Assembly (NCBI RefSeq): GCF_020360975.1
Contig: NW_025408697.1
Coordinates: forward strand, 20,526 to 84,525
Source: Hirsutella rhossiliensis
Taxonomy: Eukaryota; Ascomycota; Sordariomycetes; Hypocreales; Ophiocordycipitaceae
Length of the DNA: 64,000 bases
Direction of reading: 5' to 3'
Shown: one piece after another, positions 12,459-23,414 of the stretch
Layout of the letters: every line of letters starts with the position of its first letter
Position numbering within the stretch: position 1 is the first letter of the stretch
The notes under the pieces: model-generated
The model's database searches: none
What the model saw: only the letters and a program-made list of their open reading frames with translations
Told to the model about the DNA's origin: nothing
Translations under genes and position numbers: made by a program

Positions 12459-13987
12459 GAACCTTGATGAGGTTCTCGTCGGATAGGTCACGGACACAGC
12501 AAGAATGGTACGATCGGATGAAGTGAGGTATCATGTGTGTGTCTGTCTGTGTCCCCATTTGGGGTGCTCTGCCCAAGCCCTATATCAAAGGGCGATGGCC
12601 TCAATCCTATGACATGCCATCACGTCATATCTCTGTAACTGTCTCATAGATGTCCTCGTGGCCTCATCGGCTGCGCTACCTGGTGCGCTATCGTCTGCGC
12701 TACCGTTGGCGCTGCCACTAGTAGCCTGACGCTATCGTAGCTGCATCTACCCGGATTCTACCGGATCTAACACTACCCCTGCCAAATGGTTTGGGCCGCC
12801 ACGACATGACGGGACAAGACGAGACAAGGCAAGACAAAATGTGGCGCGACGTGACAGACAGCGACCCACCTGCGCGCCATCGAGGTCGGCATGACGTCTG
12901 CGATGTCGTGTTGCAGCACGTCGACCCAAACACCAAACCTTGTTCCCCTCTCCTCCGAGCTCATGCAGACCAGGGCAACCATACGTACATACATACTTTG
13001 TATATACATAAGACATGCCTCGGAGCCGGCACGTTAAACCTGCCATGGACAGCACGTGGCGATCGCACCACCATCTCGCCGTGACGCCTAAGCCATGTTG
13101 TCTTGATACCTCAGGGTCTGACCTCGACTAGCCCCGGCAATTATCATGCCCGCAGCCAGGAGGCTATAATCTGCATTGTCACCAGACGGAAATATTCGGA
13201 CGTCGGCCGGCTATGTGTCTATTTTCTTCACATCTACGAATACGCAGGTCCCGCCGACAGCAAATCGACAAATTGATAGGGATACACATGTCCGCCACTC
13301 AAGAGGCATCGTATCTTTCTAGAGCCGGTGGCAATAGTTTTCACCCTTCTGTGGGGGATATGTTTACAACAAGCCACAGTTCGAAAACACTTGGCCGCGA
13401 TTCCGAGGCGTTTTTGTCTTCGAATTCGCCCCTGCTAGCGAAACTTTTGCACGCAGGGCCATCCGTCTAATACAATTCTACATTGCAACATGTTGGCTTC
13501 ACCGACAGTACGAATTCGATACATGTCAATGCAACGTAGACGTAAAGCAGCTACTGACACCGGACACCACGTCTGTTACTGCTTACTCTACGCAGAAGAG
13601 CAACACGTCTGTGGGAGCTTGGGCCGAGCGACGTAATCATGATGACAGACACGTTATTAATTAGTACACGACATAGGAAGAATGTGTGGCTGGCAGATTC
13701 ACCGCCGTACCGAGCAAGGTCCACTACGCTGACCACTTGGAGAAGTCGGCCGGCCTTCAAGCAGGCCTTTCACAACAGACATATCTGGACAGTCTGGCAA
13801 CGAAAGAGCAACATCTGTGGGGCTTGAGGAGACAGGCAGCAATGTACTGAACCATGAATAGTAGCTTAGCGTAGTGGCCTTCTAGGGGACTCCCTCTGGG
13901 CGTAATAAATAGCTTTAGCATTAGCATCAGCCACCCTGCGGTCCCTGCCATGCCTAGATAGATAGATGCTCGGCACCGACCGGGTGC
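12459..13987. other. Intergenic, no gene supported
   Basis: About 1.5 kb without a convincing coding region. It contains a short GT-rich run near 12535, imperfect repeats of a GCGCTACC-like unit near 12665-12715, a purine-rich ACAAGACGAGACAAGG stretch near 12810, and an AT-rich ACATACATAC stretch near 12985. The last few hundred bases are the 3' flank of the GH1-like gene. Confidence 0.6.
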
Positions 13988-15937
13988 TCAATATCCCATC
14001 CCTTTCCTAGACGCCATGAAATCCACCAGATCAAAGAAACTCTTCTTGTAGAACCTCTGCTGCGTGGTTAGGTTCACCGCCTGCATTCCGAACTGCGGGC
14101 GGAAATCGCCCAACTCCCAGTTGTCGACAAAGGACCAGGCGAAAGCACCGAGGATATTGACGCCGTCCTCGTGGATCGACTTGAGCATCTCGGACAGGTA
14201 AGACAGGTAGAACTGACTTCGGGGCGAGTCGAAGCGCTGGTCGGGCATTTGGCGCTGGGACTCGGCGAAGATTGCGTACCCAACCTCGCCGACGACGATG
14301 GGCTTGCGGAAGGTGTTCCAGGCGTAGAAGAGGAAGGAGCGGATGTACTCGGGCGTGGCGTAGACGTACGTCTGGGCGCGGTAGCCGACGTTCCAGCCGT
14401 GGACGTCGACCTGGGACTCGACCACGCAGCTGGGGAACAGGGATGGCTCGGCCCTGGCGGACGCAGGCGTCGATGCCGCCAGGCGGTGGCGAGATGACGG
14501 TTGCCGTGTAGGGGTCCAGGCCGAAGAAGTCGGTCGTGTCGCCGATGTAGGCCAGCTCCTCGTCTGTCAGCTTCTTGGCCTTGGGGAGGGTCTGCAGCAC
14601 GGCATCGGGATACTGCTCGCCGAGGGCTATAGGGTTGCCGTAGGTGCCCAGCTGGATGGCGTTGAACCGGTTCGCGGCTTCGACGTCGGCCTGGTCGCGA
14701 GGATTCCTGGGCAGGCCAAAGTTGGCGTTCCATTTGAATCCCATCTGGCCCGTGGCCTTGAGGTCGTCGTGGTAGAAGTGGTAGAGCTGCGCGTGAGCGT
14801 GAACCACGTTGTCGAAGCCCGTAAAGTTGAAGGTGTTGATCATCAGCTCGTTGACCGTCACCCACATGGGCACACGGTCCGCAAAGTGTGCCAGGAGAAT
14901 CTTGCCGTAGTTTACAAAGGATTCGACAAAATGTTCGTTCCAGAAGCCCATGTTGTCGAAGTGAAGGTCTGGCACCTCGATTCCCGATCCGTTGGCCGTC
15001 TTGATCAAGGCGCACGGGGTGTCAAAATGGAGCATGGTAGCCACGGGCACCATGCCCTTCTCCAGGACGTAGTTGATCAAGTCGTCGTAGTGCTGCAGGC
15101 CCTGCTTGTTGATGGGTGATCCGGCGCGGCCAAAGGGCAGGATCCTCGACCACGAGATGGAGAAGCTGTAGTACTTTACGCCCATGGCAGCGATGCGCTC
15201 AATGTCCTGTTTGTACAGGAAGTAGTTCTCGAGCGTCGTATGGGCCTGGGCTTGGTCTGGGGTCATGACCACTTCCAGCTGGCTTGGCCCGCGACCTCGA
15301 GCGCAACTGCGCCCTCGATCTGGGCCGCAGATCCGGCAACGCCCAGGAAGAAGCCGTCGGGGAACTCGTACGAATCCTGGGCCAAGAAGTACTCCCTGCG
15401 CGGAGCCACGAGCTCTTCGGTGGGAACGGGGCTCGGGTTGACAGTGGTCGAGTACAGTCCGGTGGTTGTGTAGTTGGGCATGTTGGCGCTGAGCCACATG
15501 GATGACCAAGCGGCTTGGCCATAGATGTCGTCAGTGTCTGTAGCCGAGATGGCGGTTTGACCGGGGAGCCAGCTGCCGTACGTTGTCGTCGATAGGCTGG
15601 TGTTTAGGAGTTTGACGGCGTCCGAATACCGGGACCATAGATGGTCGTGGGCGTGGATGTCGGCGCAGGCAATGACGCCGCATATCTGAATGCAAATTAG
15701 TATTTCCAGCCTTTTTTGACCACAGATGAGAGAGCAAATAAATGCATGCGCATCTCACCTTACGGTACTGGTGAGTGTGTAGGAAAACGGTTGGAAATAG
15801 TACGAAGGCTTGTTGGCATTCGGTTTTGCCGCACCGCTCGTTGGTTGAGCTGCATCAGAAGTGCCTACGATGTAGACTTCTTGACCCTGGACAAGAAGAG
15901 CCGCAGCACCGGTGATGATAACAGCGGTCAAGCGCAT
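13988..15937 (-). CDS. Secreted glycoside hydrolase family 1 (beta-glucosidase-like) protein, two frameshifts
   Basis: The start at 15937 gives MRLTAVIITGAAALLVQG, a signal peptide. A 78-bp intron (15763-15686, GTAAGG...CAG) is in phase 0 and joins exon 1 to ICGVIACAD. An N-terminal extension of about 150 residues precedes the GH1 entry motif FPDGFFLGVAGSAAQIEGA. Core features are the KYYSFSISWSRILP strand, the acid/base strand TVNELMINTF and a nucleophile-region strand VVGEVGYAIF near 14280. The end is the AWSFVDNWELGDF strand typical of GH1. One-base shifts near 15275 and 14440 break the frame. The catalytic segments depart from the usual TFNEP and ITENG, so the substrate is uncertain. Confidence 0.82.
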
Positions 15938-16045
15938 GATGATGAGCTGAAGGGACTCGAAGAAACGTTGGGAGTGCGATAATATCGAGCAACCGACCGT
16001 CGCCGCAGACCACCTGGGCAACCCGACAGCTTTGTACATGGACAA

Positions 16046-17666
16046 TGCTCTAAGCAGGTAGTAGTAGCTTCACGTTCCACGAATGAGTTGTCCCTTTGTA
16101 TATTGATATGGGCCAGACTCCGCCATTCCGGCCCGTGCCCTCAAAGCCCGCAGCGGTTCCTCGGTCGTCATCCTTCGTTTCAAGCGTTCAAGCGTCATCA
16201 CATGAAGAGAGCGCAAGCAACAAGCTACACCAGCCCATATGGTTCCTACTGCAGTGTGATCCAACGGCGTGCTATTTCCTAGTACTGTTTCTCGGAACCT
16301 CCGGTCCGACGGACGGACCTGTGTCGGACTGCGTCGATGAAAACCAAACCCAGTCGTCATGCAATAAATAGTACAAGACGGCATCGCTTGGGCCGGACAG
16401 CACCGAGAGTGATCGAGATTAGAGGTCGTTTATTATGGCTCGTCCGGGAATATCTCGAGATTGAAAAGGTACGAGTAGAGCTCAGAATTTGTGGGCTCAA
16501 AAGAAAACATGCCCCGCAGTGCCATTGACGAGGATTGATAACCTTGTTAATAAGGTTACTTCGTACTAGCGGTCGATTTTTATGGTGTTGTGGGTATTGT
16601 TAACCCACCCAACTCCTCACTCACACGCCAGACTAACCTCATCAAGCTCGTCCCATACCGACCTTGCCCGTACAAGTACTAATTACTCGTAATTCGTATG
16701 ATCCTTCTTCTGCCGCGGATCGGTAGGCTCCTCGGCCGCGGGCACATTGGATATTACCACACGGAACGGCACAAGGCTCCACCATCAACCCTCCGAGATA
16801 CTACTTCGTGCGGAAAGGACGAAGCAGGTACTACATCGCATATTATGGACCGGCACCGGGGCCGAGGATCGGATATTGTGGGCTAAAAGGAAACATCCCC
16901 GAGGTGCCATTGACGAGGATCGATAACCTTGTTACGGACGGAGTAGTAGAGTAGCCGTTGGGCTTAAGGTGTTGTGGGGTTTGTTAACCTACAAACACGG
17001 CGGAACAACGTCGTGCCTTACCAAGCTTGCAAGCTTACACTAATGAGTATGTACGTGTATACATCTTAGTGCGACGGCTATTGTTTTCGTTTGCTCTTTC
17101 GTCTGCCGCGGATCCGCAAGCTCCTCGGCCTCTGGCGCATGGCACGAAACGGCGCAAGGCTCCACCAAACAATTCCCAGGATACTACTTCGTGCGGAATG
17201 GACAAAGCAAGCAAATCGAGTATTATAGACCGGCACCGGGCGGAGACGACTGACCGGATGAGCCGAGTCCGTGAGCCAGAGTCGGCAACGGACGAGACTT
17301 TCAGGTATTTTCCGATCAAAGCAAAGTTCCGGAAATGTATCCAGTCATAGTTATCGATAGGCTTGCCAGGAGGATTCCGATATTCGGCCAGTCCACTTGC
17401 ATACTTTAGACGACCAAGTTGCAAAAAAGGGGTCATACATCGAATGGCGGGAATGCGAATTCGGTTCCGTTGAATGATGCACAAGCAGTACAGTTTGCCG
17501 CAAGTCACGGTATGCGCCGCCTTCCGGAGAGGTCCAGAGGCGTGGTGAGTTTGGTATTGGGCTTTGCATAGTGCATGACAAGGTCAAGTTTATAAAAACA
17601 TATGCAAGTCCTTGATGCCAAGCAAGTATGCTGGACCTCATTCGTTCGAGCAACATTTGAGCCAAG
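16046..17666. other. Divergent intergenic/promoter region of GH1-like gene and esterase
   Basis: No coding region is supported. Transcription would leave leftward from 15937 and rightward from 17667. The middle is occupied by a tandem duplication (listed separately). The 150 bp just before the esterase start contain GTTTATAAAAACATATGC near 17589, a plausible TATA element. Confidence 0.55.
16491..17245 (+). repeat. Diverged tandem duplication, ~387-bp unit
   Basis: Unit 1 (16491-16877) and unit 2 (16878 to about 17245) share ordered blocks: GTGGGCT(C)AAAAG, TGCCATTGACGAGGAT, GATAACCTTGTTA, GTGTTGTGGG, CTGCCGCGGATC, GCACAAGGCTCCACC or GCGCAAGGCTCCACC, ATACTACTTCGTGCGGAA and GACCGGCACCGGG. Between blocks they differ by substitutions and indels, so the duplication is old. 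It sits between two divergently transcribed secreted-hydrolase genes. Confidence 0.8.
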
Positions 17667-19330
17667 ATGCGTCGCCATTCTGGATTTCTGGCGCAATGCG
17701 TCGTGGCGGTTTGCTCGATCGCTTCGAGAGGACTTGCCACAATTCTTTCCACTCGTGCTCCAGAGGTTACGGTGAAAAATGGAACGTATTCTGGAATGTA
17801 CAGCCCTGGGTATCACCAGGACTTCTTCCTGGGAATGCCCTACGCACAGGTACGAACAAACAAAGTCACAGTTCCGGCTTGCGGAACCCCAACACTCAAC
17901 TGACATGTCCTATGCCTACACAAGGTTCCTGACCGATTTGCGGTTGCAACTGGTCTTCGCACGTCGTGGGATGGCGTCCACAATGCCACGAAATACCCAG
18001 CCACTGCGTTGGCTACGGATGGGATGAGCCAGGATATGAGGTTTCCGAGGACTGTCTGTACCTCAATGTCGTCCGCGCAGCGGGAGTCCGGACACATCCT
18101 CTCTGCCAGTGGCTGTTTGGCTACACGGGGCGGCCTTTTATGGGCGGATCGGCAGACAAGAGATACAACTTGTCCTTCATTGTCGAGCACAGTGTCAAGA
18201 TTGGACGTCCCATTATCGGCATCAGCTTGAACTATCGTCTTTCGGCCTTTGGATTCCTATCTGGTAGAGAAGCAATGGAGTCGGGAGTTACGAATATCGG
18301 CTTCAAAGACCAGCGTTTGGCTCTACAATGGGTCCATGAAAACATCGAGGCCTTTGGCGGCTCGCCGGACAAGGTGACCATATTTGGTGAAAGTGCGGGT
18401 GCAGAAAGCGTCTCGGCACAAGTACTTGCCTACAACGGTAAGGAGATTTGCAAAACTCGGGATACTCTTGATGAGCAACTGGCTGACCTGTTGCAGGACG
18501 AGACGACAAGCTATTCCGCGGAGCTGTCGGCCAATCCGGGTTTGGTGCCGTCATCAAGAGGAGACCGTACAACGGAGGCTTGAACGACACAGAGCTGCAG
18601 CAAGCCACCTACGACCAACTCGTCCGAAACACATCCTGCGCGAGCCATGTTGGCACTCCCGAGTCGTTGGATTGTCTTCGAAAGGCCCCCTTCGAGGAGG
18701 TCAACCGAGCTCTGAACGTCTCGCAAGTCGGACCATGGGTCCCCGTTCTGGACCATGACTTCCTGCACGACTATCCCACAAACCAGCTACGCAAGGGCAA
18801 CTTCGTCAAGGTTCCACTGCTGGTCGGTGTCACCACTGATGAGGGTGGTGGTTTCGTGACCGATTCGACAAACTCGGATGAAGACGTGCGAGAAGCCCTC
18901 AGGGCGCAGCTCATATCGAACAACACGGCAGAGAACGTCGACCAGCTGCTGAAAGAGCTGATGTACTTGTACCCGAACGTGCAGTCTATCGGCATTCCTT
19001 CGCTCAAGACGTGGTCTCATATTATCCAGCCAGGTGATGCGGGCAGCCCGAATCTGGGGTCGCAATATAGGCGCATGGCAGCTATTGTCGGGGACATGAC
19101 ATTTCATTTCTCTAGAAGGCGGGCCAATTTCGCCTGGTTCGAGCATGGAGTGCCGAGCTATGCTTACCGCTTCAACGTGCTTGTCAACGGGCACCGGCAC
19201 CATTCGGCTCCGCTCATTTTCAGGAGGCAAGTTATCAAAACCCACAGAGCTACCCCTTTTGGTACGGCATCTTAACGATAAACTGCTATTTAGGTTGCAT
19301 TTGTCTTTCATAACTGGAACGGCGAGGGGT

Positions 19331-19374
19331 AAGTCCCTGCACATAGAAATGGGCACCCCCCTGTTTTGGGCACC
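19331..19374 (+). repeat. pogo element left terminal inverted repeat (44 bp)
   Basis: It begins AGTCCCTGCACATAGAAATG and ends GGGCACCC. It matches the reverse complement of 21140-21183 at every position. Confidence 0.95.
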
Positions 19375-19420
19375 CCAAAAAAATCACGACCATTTTCAAC
19401 ACCATTAATTCAATCCCTTC

Positions 19421-21029
19421 TCACTGCCCACCACCGTGCACTACGATACAATCGTCACCTATTTCTGAAACCTCAGCTTCGGTTTCATCAGATTCTTCAT
19501 TCTCAGCTGCGTTCACCTCCTCCTGCGCCCGTCGTATTGCCTCAATATTGGCGAACCTCGAATTCGGGCTCGTGACCACCCTCTTCCTTTTTCGGCTTGA
19601 CGGCCGCCAATTGTGTTTCCAGTGCCTGAATCTGCAATTGAGCTTTTGCTAAAAGGCCATCCTTCTCGTCAAACCCTTTGTGATCTTCCTGAACAGCAAT
19701 CTCTTCGTGGGCACGTCGTCGTCTAGCTGGTTGAATTGAACTACCTGAACCTTCAGATCTTGCGAGCGCCTCGGGGTCGACCACGCAATCTGGGATGTGT
19801 CTGATTGCCAGTCACTGGTGGGTAAGTGGCTATTGAATGCATTGGCCACATTTTTCGCGTTCTTTTTGCGTCTGTTGCTGTTCTCCAGCAGAAGAGGGCT
19901 CAAAAGTGGCTTCGCCATCGACACCGGCCACAAACCCGTCGCTTTCCAGCCACCCTTGATGTTTGACACAGTGAGCGCTTGCTCGCGTGCTTTCTGGTAG
20001 CAGGAAAGAAAGTTTTGCTTGCCGACTGGGCTTGAATCGGTCAGGAGGCTGAGAAATCCGACCTGTTTGCGGTAGTAGTGCTTAAGAGCGGAGAAGACAG
20101 ACAAATCGAGCGGTTGCAACACATGAGAGGTATGGGGAGGTAAGAAAGAAGGTGAATCTGATGCTGGTAGCATAGATACATGAAGTCAACCGTCTCGTGA
20201 CTTCCGTGGCCGTCCAATACTAGCAGTCTTCGCTCCGAAGGGTCGGGTGGCTGGGTTCTTGGAATGAACACCTTTTCGAGCCACTCCACCGCAGTTTGGT
20301 CCGAAGTCCAGCCGTTCTTTGTCGCAGTGAATTGCCAGTCACTAAAAGTACTGAGATCTTCTGGGAACCACTGTTGCTGGACCGATTTGCCCTTGAAAAT
20401 GACGAGTGGAGGGAGGAAGGTGCCGGCAGCGGACACGCACTCGATGAACGACGTCCAGACCCGAGAACCAGGCGTCTTCTTTTGTACAGATCGTTTTTCA
20501 GCACTGCCAACGACCAGGCCATTCTCCCCAAGTCCTTCCATGATGCCTGCTTCATCCATGTTGTACCTGTTCTCCGGCTTAATAGCCAGAATCTCGGAAG
20601 GAAGAAATTGTTGAACCAAGGCCGAATTACCTCGGTAGAAGCGCCGTTGACACGCGCAGAGTCTCTGTGATGGCACTTCTGGGTCCGAACTGCAGGATTT
20701 CGTCTTAAAAATGCTTGCATCCAGTGTTTTCCGAGCGGTGTGTGGTCTCCTTTGACGGCGAGCATGCGCTGCGCGAACTGCCTGATCTGCGAGTGAGTGG
20801 GAGGAAGGCCCAAGGCGTCCTGAATGAGAATCCATTCGGTAAGTTGCTTTTCCTGTGTCTGAGAAAGCCTCTGAAGAGCAGAAAATGCATCCTTTCTGCA
20901 TTCGTGACCATGCATGCGATTGTAAAGAGTTGCCCTCAGGACGCCCCAATCGCGAGCAGCCTTCTTGGCGGATCCGCCATTGGCGATTGCCTCAAGGGCG
21001 CTGTGAATGTCAGACTCTGTATATTTCAT
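19421..21029 (-). CDS. pogo/Fot1-family DDE transposase
   Basis: Starts MKYTESDIHSALEAIANGG, a psq-type helix-turn-helix with the GSAKKAARDWGV segment. A second, Tc5/CENP-B-like DNA-binding part follows (THSQIRQFAQRML). The DDE_1 domain has NMDEAGIMEG (first Asp), LLVLDGHGSHE (second Asp) and the LPPHTSHVLQPLDLSVFSALK block near 20125. The C-terminus is a coiled-coil AKAQLQIQALETQLAAVK followed by a basic and acidic tail ending HGGGQ at 19421. About four one-base shifts break the frame of about 536 codons. It binds the terminal repeats and performs cut-and-paste transposition. Confidence 0.9.
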
Positions 21030-21139
21030 CAGTAGTGGCCTGAGGACACATGCGTCAATTTTTTAGCAGATTGGATGCGTTTCCGCGGTGAAATTTGCTG
21101 TTGAAGTTGACGCAGCCGTTTAGGTTGGGCACCCATCTT

Positions 21140-21183
21140 GGGTGCCCAAAACAGGGGGGTGCCCATTTCTATGTGCAGGGACT
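21140..21183 (-). repeat. pogo element right terminal inverted repeat (44 bp)
   Basis: Exact reverse complement of 19331-19374. It is followed by the duplicated TA at 21184-21185 and then by esterase codons for SPANPFGG. Confidence 0.95.
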
Positions 21184-21532
21184 TACAGCCCAGCGAATCC
21201 TTTTGGCGGAAATGACGCAGCGTACACGGCCAAGGCAACAGCACTGTCAACGAATATGTCTACCGCGTGGATCAACTTTATCAACGAACTAGATCCGAAC
21301 GGCAAGGAAGACATTGGGCTGCCAAAGAACGAGACATGGCCAAAGTACGACCGAACGGCTGGTGGAGGCGTGGGAGGAACATTGTGTGGGATTTGGACGG
21401 CGCATTCGTTGAGATGGATGACTGGCGGGCCGAAGGGATCAACTGGATGATTGAGAACGCCATGACCGTCTTTGGGACGTAATTTATTAAGGCCCAGAAA
21501 CGATTCATTGCAGTGATCTTGTTGGAACAAAG

Positions 21533-22011
21533 TGAGGCCTCTAAGTCTCTCTAGGTAATACAGCTCGAAACCAGGTAAGCCTGTAAGGAGGGAGGTTTGT
21601 GGTCCACTGAGGGGTCTGGAGGATCTCCTATTCGAACGGGATCCTCCAAGGAGTCCGGTATATCTTTTACTGGCTCAGGGACCTCAAGAGATTGAACTAT
21701 CGGCCTAATAGCTTGGAAAGCTATTGATCGGGAGATCGAGCTGAATGTGCTGACGTAGATGGCTTACGCGGCCTTCAGTGAGAGGCAAGGAGTGCCTCTT
21801 CCTGATAGAATGTATAGTACACCTGAACACGGGATATGAACATAGGGAAGGCACAGAGGATATAAAAGGGGAGGGCTAGACGGATACAGGGCAACCGAAG
21901 AAACCAATCAATATATGCACATCACAGACTATCAGATCATATGATACTCGACCTTCGAAAAGTCCCTTTCTCCACTTTTATGTCCACTTTTGCTCTCTCC
22001 TTCGCGAGACA
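21533..22011 (+). repeat. Solo LTR, family B (479 bp), forward copy
   Basis: Begins TGAGGCCTCTAAGTCTC and ends TTCGCGAGACA. It contains a TATA-like GAGGATATAAAAGGGG near 21855 and a cleavage/polyA-like AT-rich stretch, as an LTR promoter would. A diverged copy lies in reverse at 30688-31165. No internal retrotransposon sequence adjoins it and no target duplication is seen. Confidence 0.65.
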
Positions 22012-22947
22012 ATATAGCTTATACTCGTGCCCGCAGTGAAATGAGCCAAAGCGAATCCCCTTAAACTGGGGGCGGGCACGAGTACCTTAAAGCATGTAGC
22101 CTTACTCCGTAAAGTTTCTCGAGAGAGAGTAAGTACTAAGTATCTTTGCTTGCAAATTCCCGGACAATGTACCTCGCGATGCTGTCTCAGCTTTTTGAGG
22201 CCAACTGCGCACTTAGTTGCCCCCCCCGAAGGGTGGAGCCAATGGGTAATAATGAAATAATTTACTCGCGTAACTCTCGTCCGATGTGCGGAGAGGAGGC
22301 AGTCTGCCGATTCAGCTATCATTGCAGGGGGTTAGCTAGTACTAAGGCGGGCATCGGCGGCAGCCTGGCCACGGCGATGGGAATGCCCGCGCCCAAATTT
22401 GGTGGCGGGGCCTCTTCCTAATGGGGCGGAAGTCACCGTCGACGTTATGAAATCGTGTCAGATAACCGTTACGCCACCAACAAAAGTGCAGGCCCACACC
22501 TAGTGTGGAATAATAGTACCTTATATTTATGACAAATTGGCCGTAGATGTTCCATTTCTCAATTTAGTTGGTTGATGAGTGGATGGACGGCACCGATGGC
22601 GGGAAAGAAGTGCCTTGCCTAGACCATGCACTGTGCCTTGCATAGCAATTTCTCAGGTTGTCGAACAACTTGCGTCCTATGGCATTTTTACCAACTTTTG
22701 AGCGGTCAAACCAACGGGTAGATAAAGGGCTGCTTTTCGCTTCCAATGATCTTAGCGGCAAGTATCCAACATTCTTGAAGATGTTCTTCTCAAGACTTAA
22801 TCGTATCAATACGATCGCTAACCTGATGCTTATTGACTTGGCTTGTGCTTCTGGCTCATCTATGATGGCGTCTTTGACGGTGGTCTCTTCTTCAGTGGCT
22901 TCTATATCTGCTTCGTTACATGTTGTGCCCTCTTTGAAGTCAACTTC
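22012..22947. other. Upstream region of the GH39-like gene, start unresolved
   Basis: No certain coding region. The plus frame leading into 22947 is open from 22658 and joins in phase to the glycosidase frame at 29045. Candidate starts include ATG at 22826 and a later Met that would begin MASLTVVSSSVASISASL, which resembles a signal peptide. The opposite strand is also open from 22974 to 22564, with an acidic EATEEETTVKDAIIDEPEAQ segment. I cannot decide between them. Confidence 0.4.
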
Positions 22948-23147
22948 TGTTGGATCCACCTGTGCACTAGGCACCGATCGCGCACGTATAACTAATCGAC
23001 CGCGCTAGTCACGTGCGAGTAAGAGGTGAGACACAGGGAGGAAGGTCTTTGCACACAGTTTGTATGGGACACGTTTCCCTAGTTACACAAGATATAACCA
23101 ATTGAACCAGTTCGAATAACCTCACTGCAGTGAAGAGCCTGTCCACA
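22948..23147 (+). repeat. copia-2 5' LTR (200 bp)
   Basis: Starts TGTTGGATCCACC and ends GCCTGTCCACA. It is identical to the 3' LTR. The next bases are CTGATCAGTGTCGCCCGG, the presumed primer-binding region, which does not match the initiator-tRNA type used by copia-1. Confidence 0.95.
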
Positions 23148-23414
23148 CTGATCAGTGTCGCCCGGCAAAGGTGACACAGAACAGCAAGACGGAAGAGAGC
23201 TAACCTATCGTCACGCTCTGCAAAGCGAGCTCCTGACGGTAGGATAGTTGCTACAACGCGCGGATTGCTACGAAGACTCTGCATCAGAGCCCACTCTAGT
23301 TATCCAACCGTGCCTAAGCTTTGCTGTCATCAGCGACCCTTAGGCGTGCCCTATCGCACATTGATAACCTCATTGACACCCTGTGCCCTGTTTCTCAGCA
23401 CACAGCCTGTCAAT

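Larger units (their letters stand above)
19331..21183 (-). mobile_element. Complete pogo/Fot1-type DNA transposon (1853 bp)
   Basis: Perfect 44-bp terminal inverted repeats start AGTCCCTGCACATAG on both strands. They are flanked by TA on each side (19329-19330 and 21184-21185), the Tc1/mariner-pogo target duplication. The length and the AGT-initiated ends fit Fot1-like elements. It carries a single transposase gene on the minus strand and lies inside the carboxylesterase coding sequence. Confidence 0.95.
17667..21482 (+). pseudogene. Secreted type-B carboxylesterase, split by a pogo transposon
   Basis: Alpha/beta hydrolase of the cholinesterase/lipase type. The start MRRHSGFLAQCVVAVCS is a signal peptide. 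Introns are 17850-17924 (GMPYAQ joins VPDRFAVA), 18438-18496, and a GC-AG intron at 19227-19293. The SEDCLYLNV motif, an altered oxyanion loop (HGAAF where HGGG/A is usual), nucleophile GESAG near 18390 and the acid residue in VTTDEG near 18835 are visible. The His region reads GSAHFQE only if one extra C near 19205 is ignored. The frame runs into the transposon after HNWNGEG and resumes SPANPFGG at 21186. It ends NAMTVFGT at 21482. Further one-base shifts lie near 17995, 18080-18140 and 21365. Confidence 0.9.

Noticed and set aside
22564..22974. Minus-strand ORF with acidic start, considered as a transporter N-terminus
   Set aside because: No membrane segment or family motif follows, and it lies antisense to the frame that joins in phase to the glycosidase.
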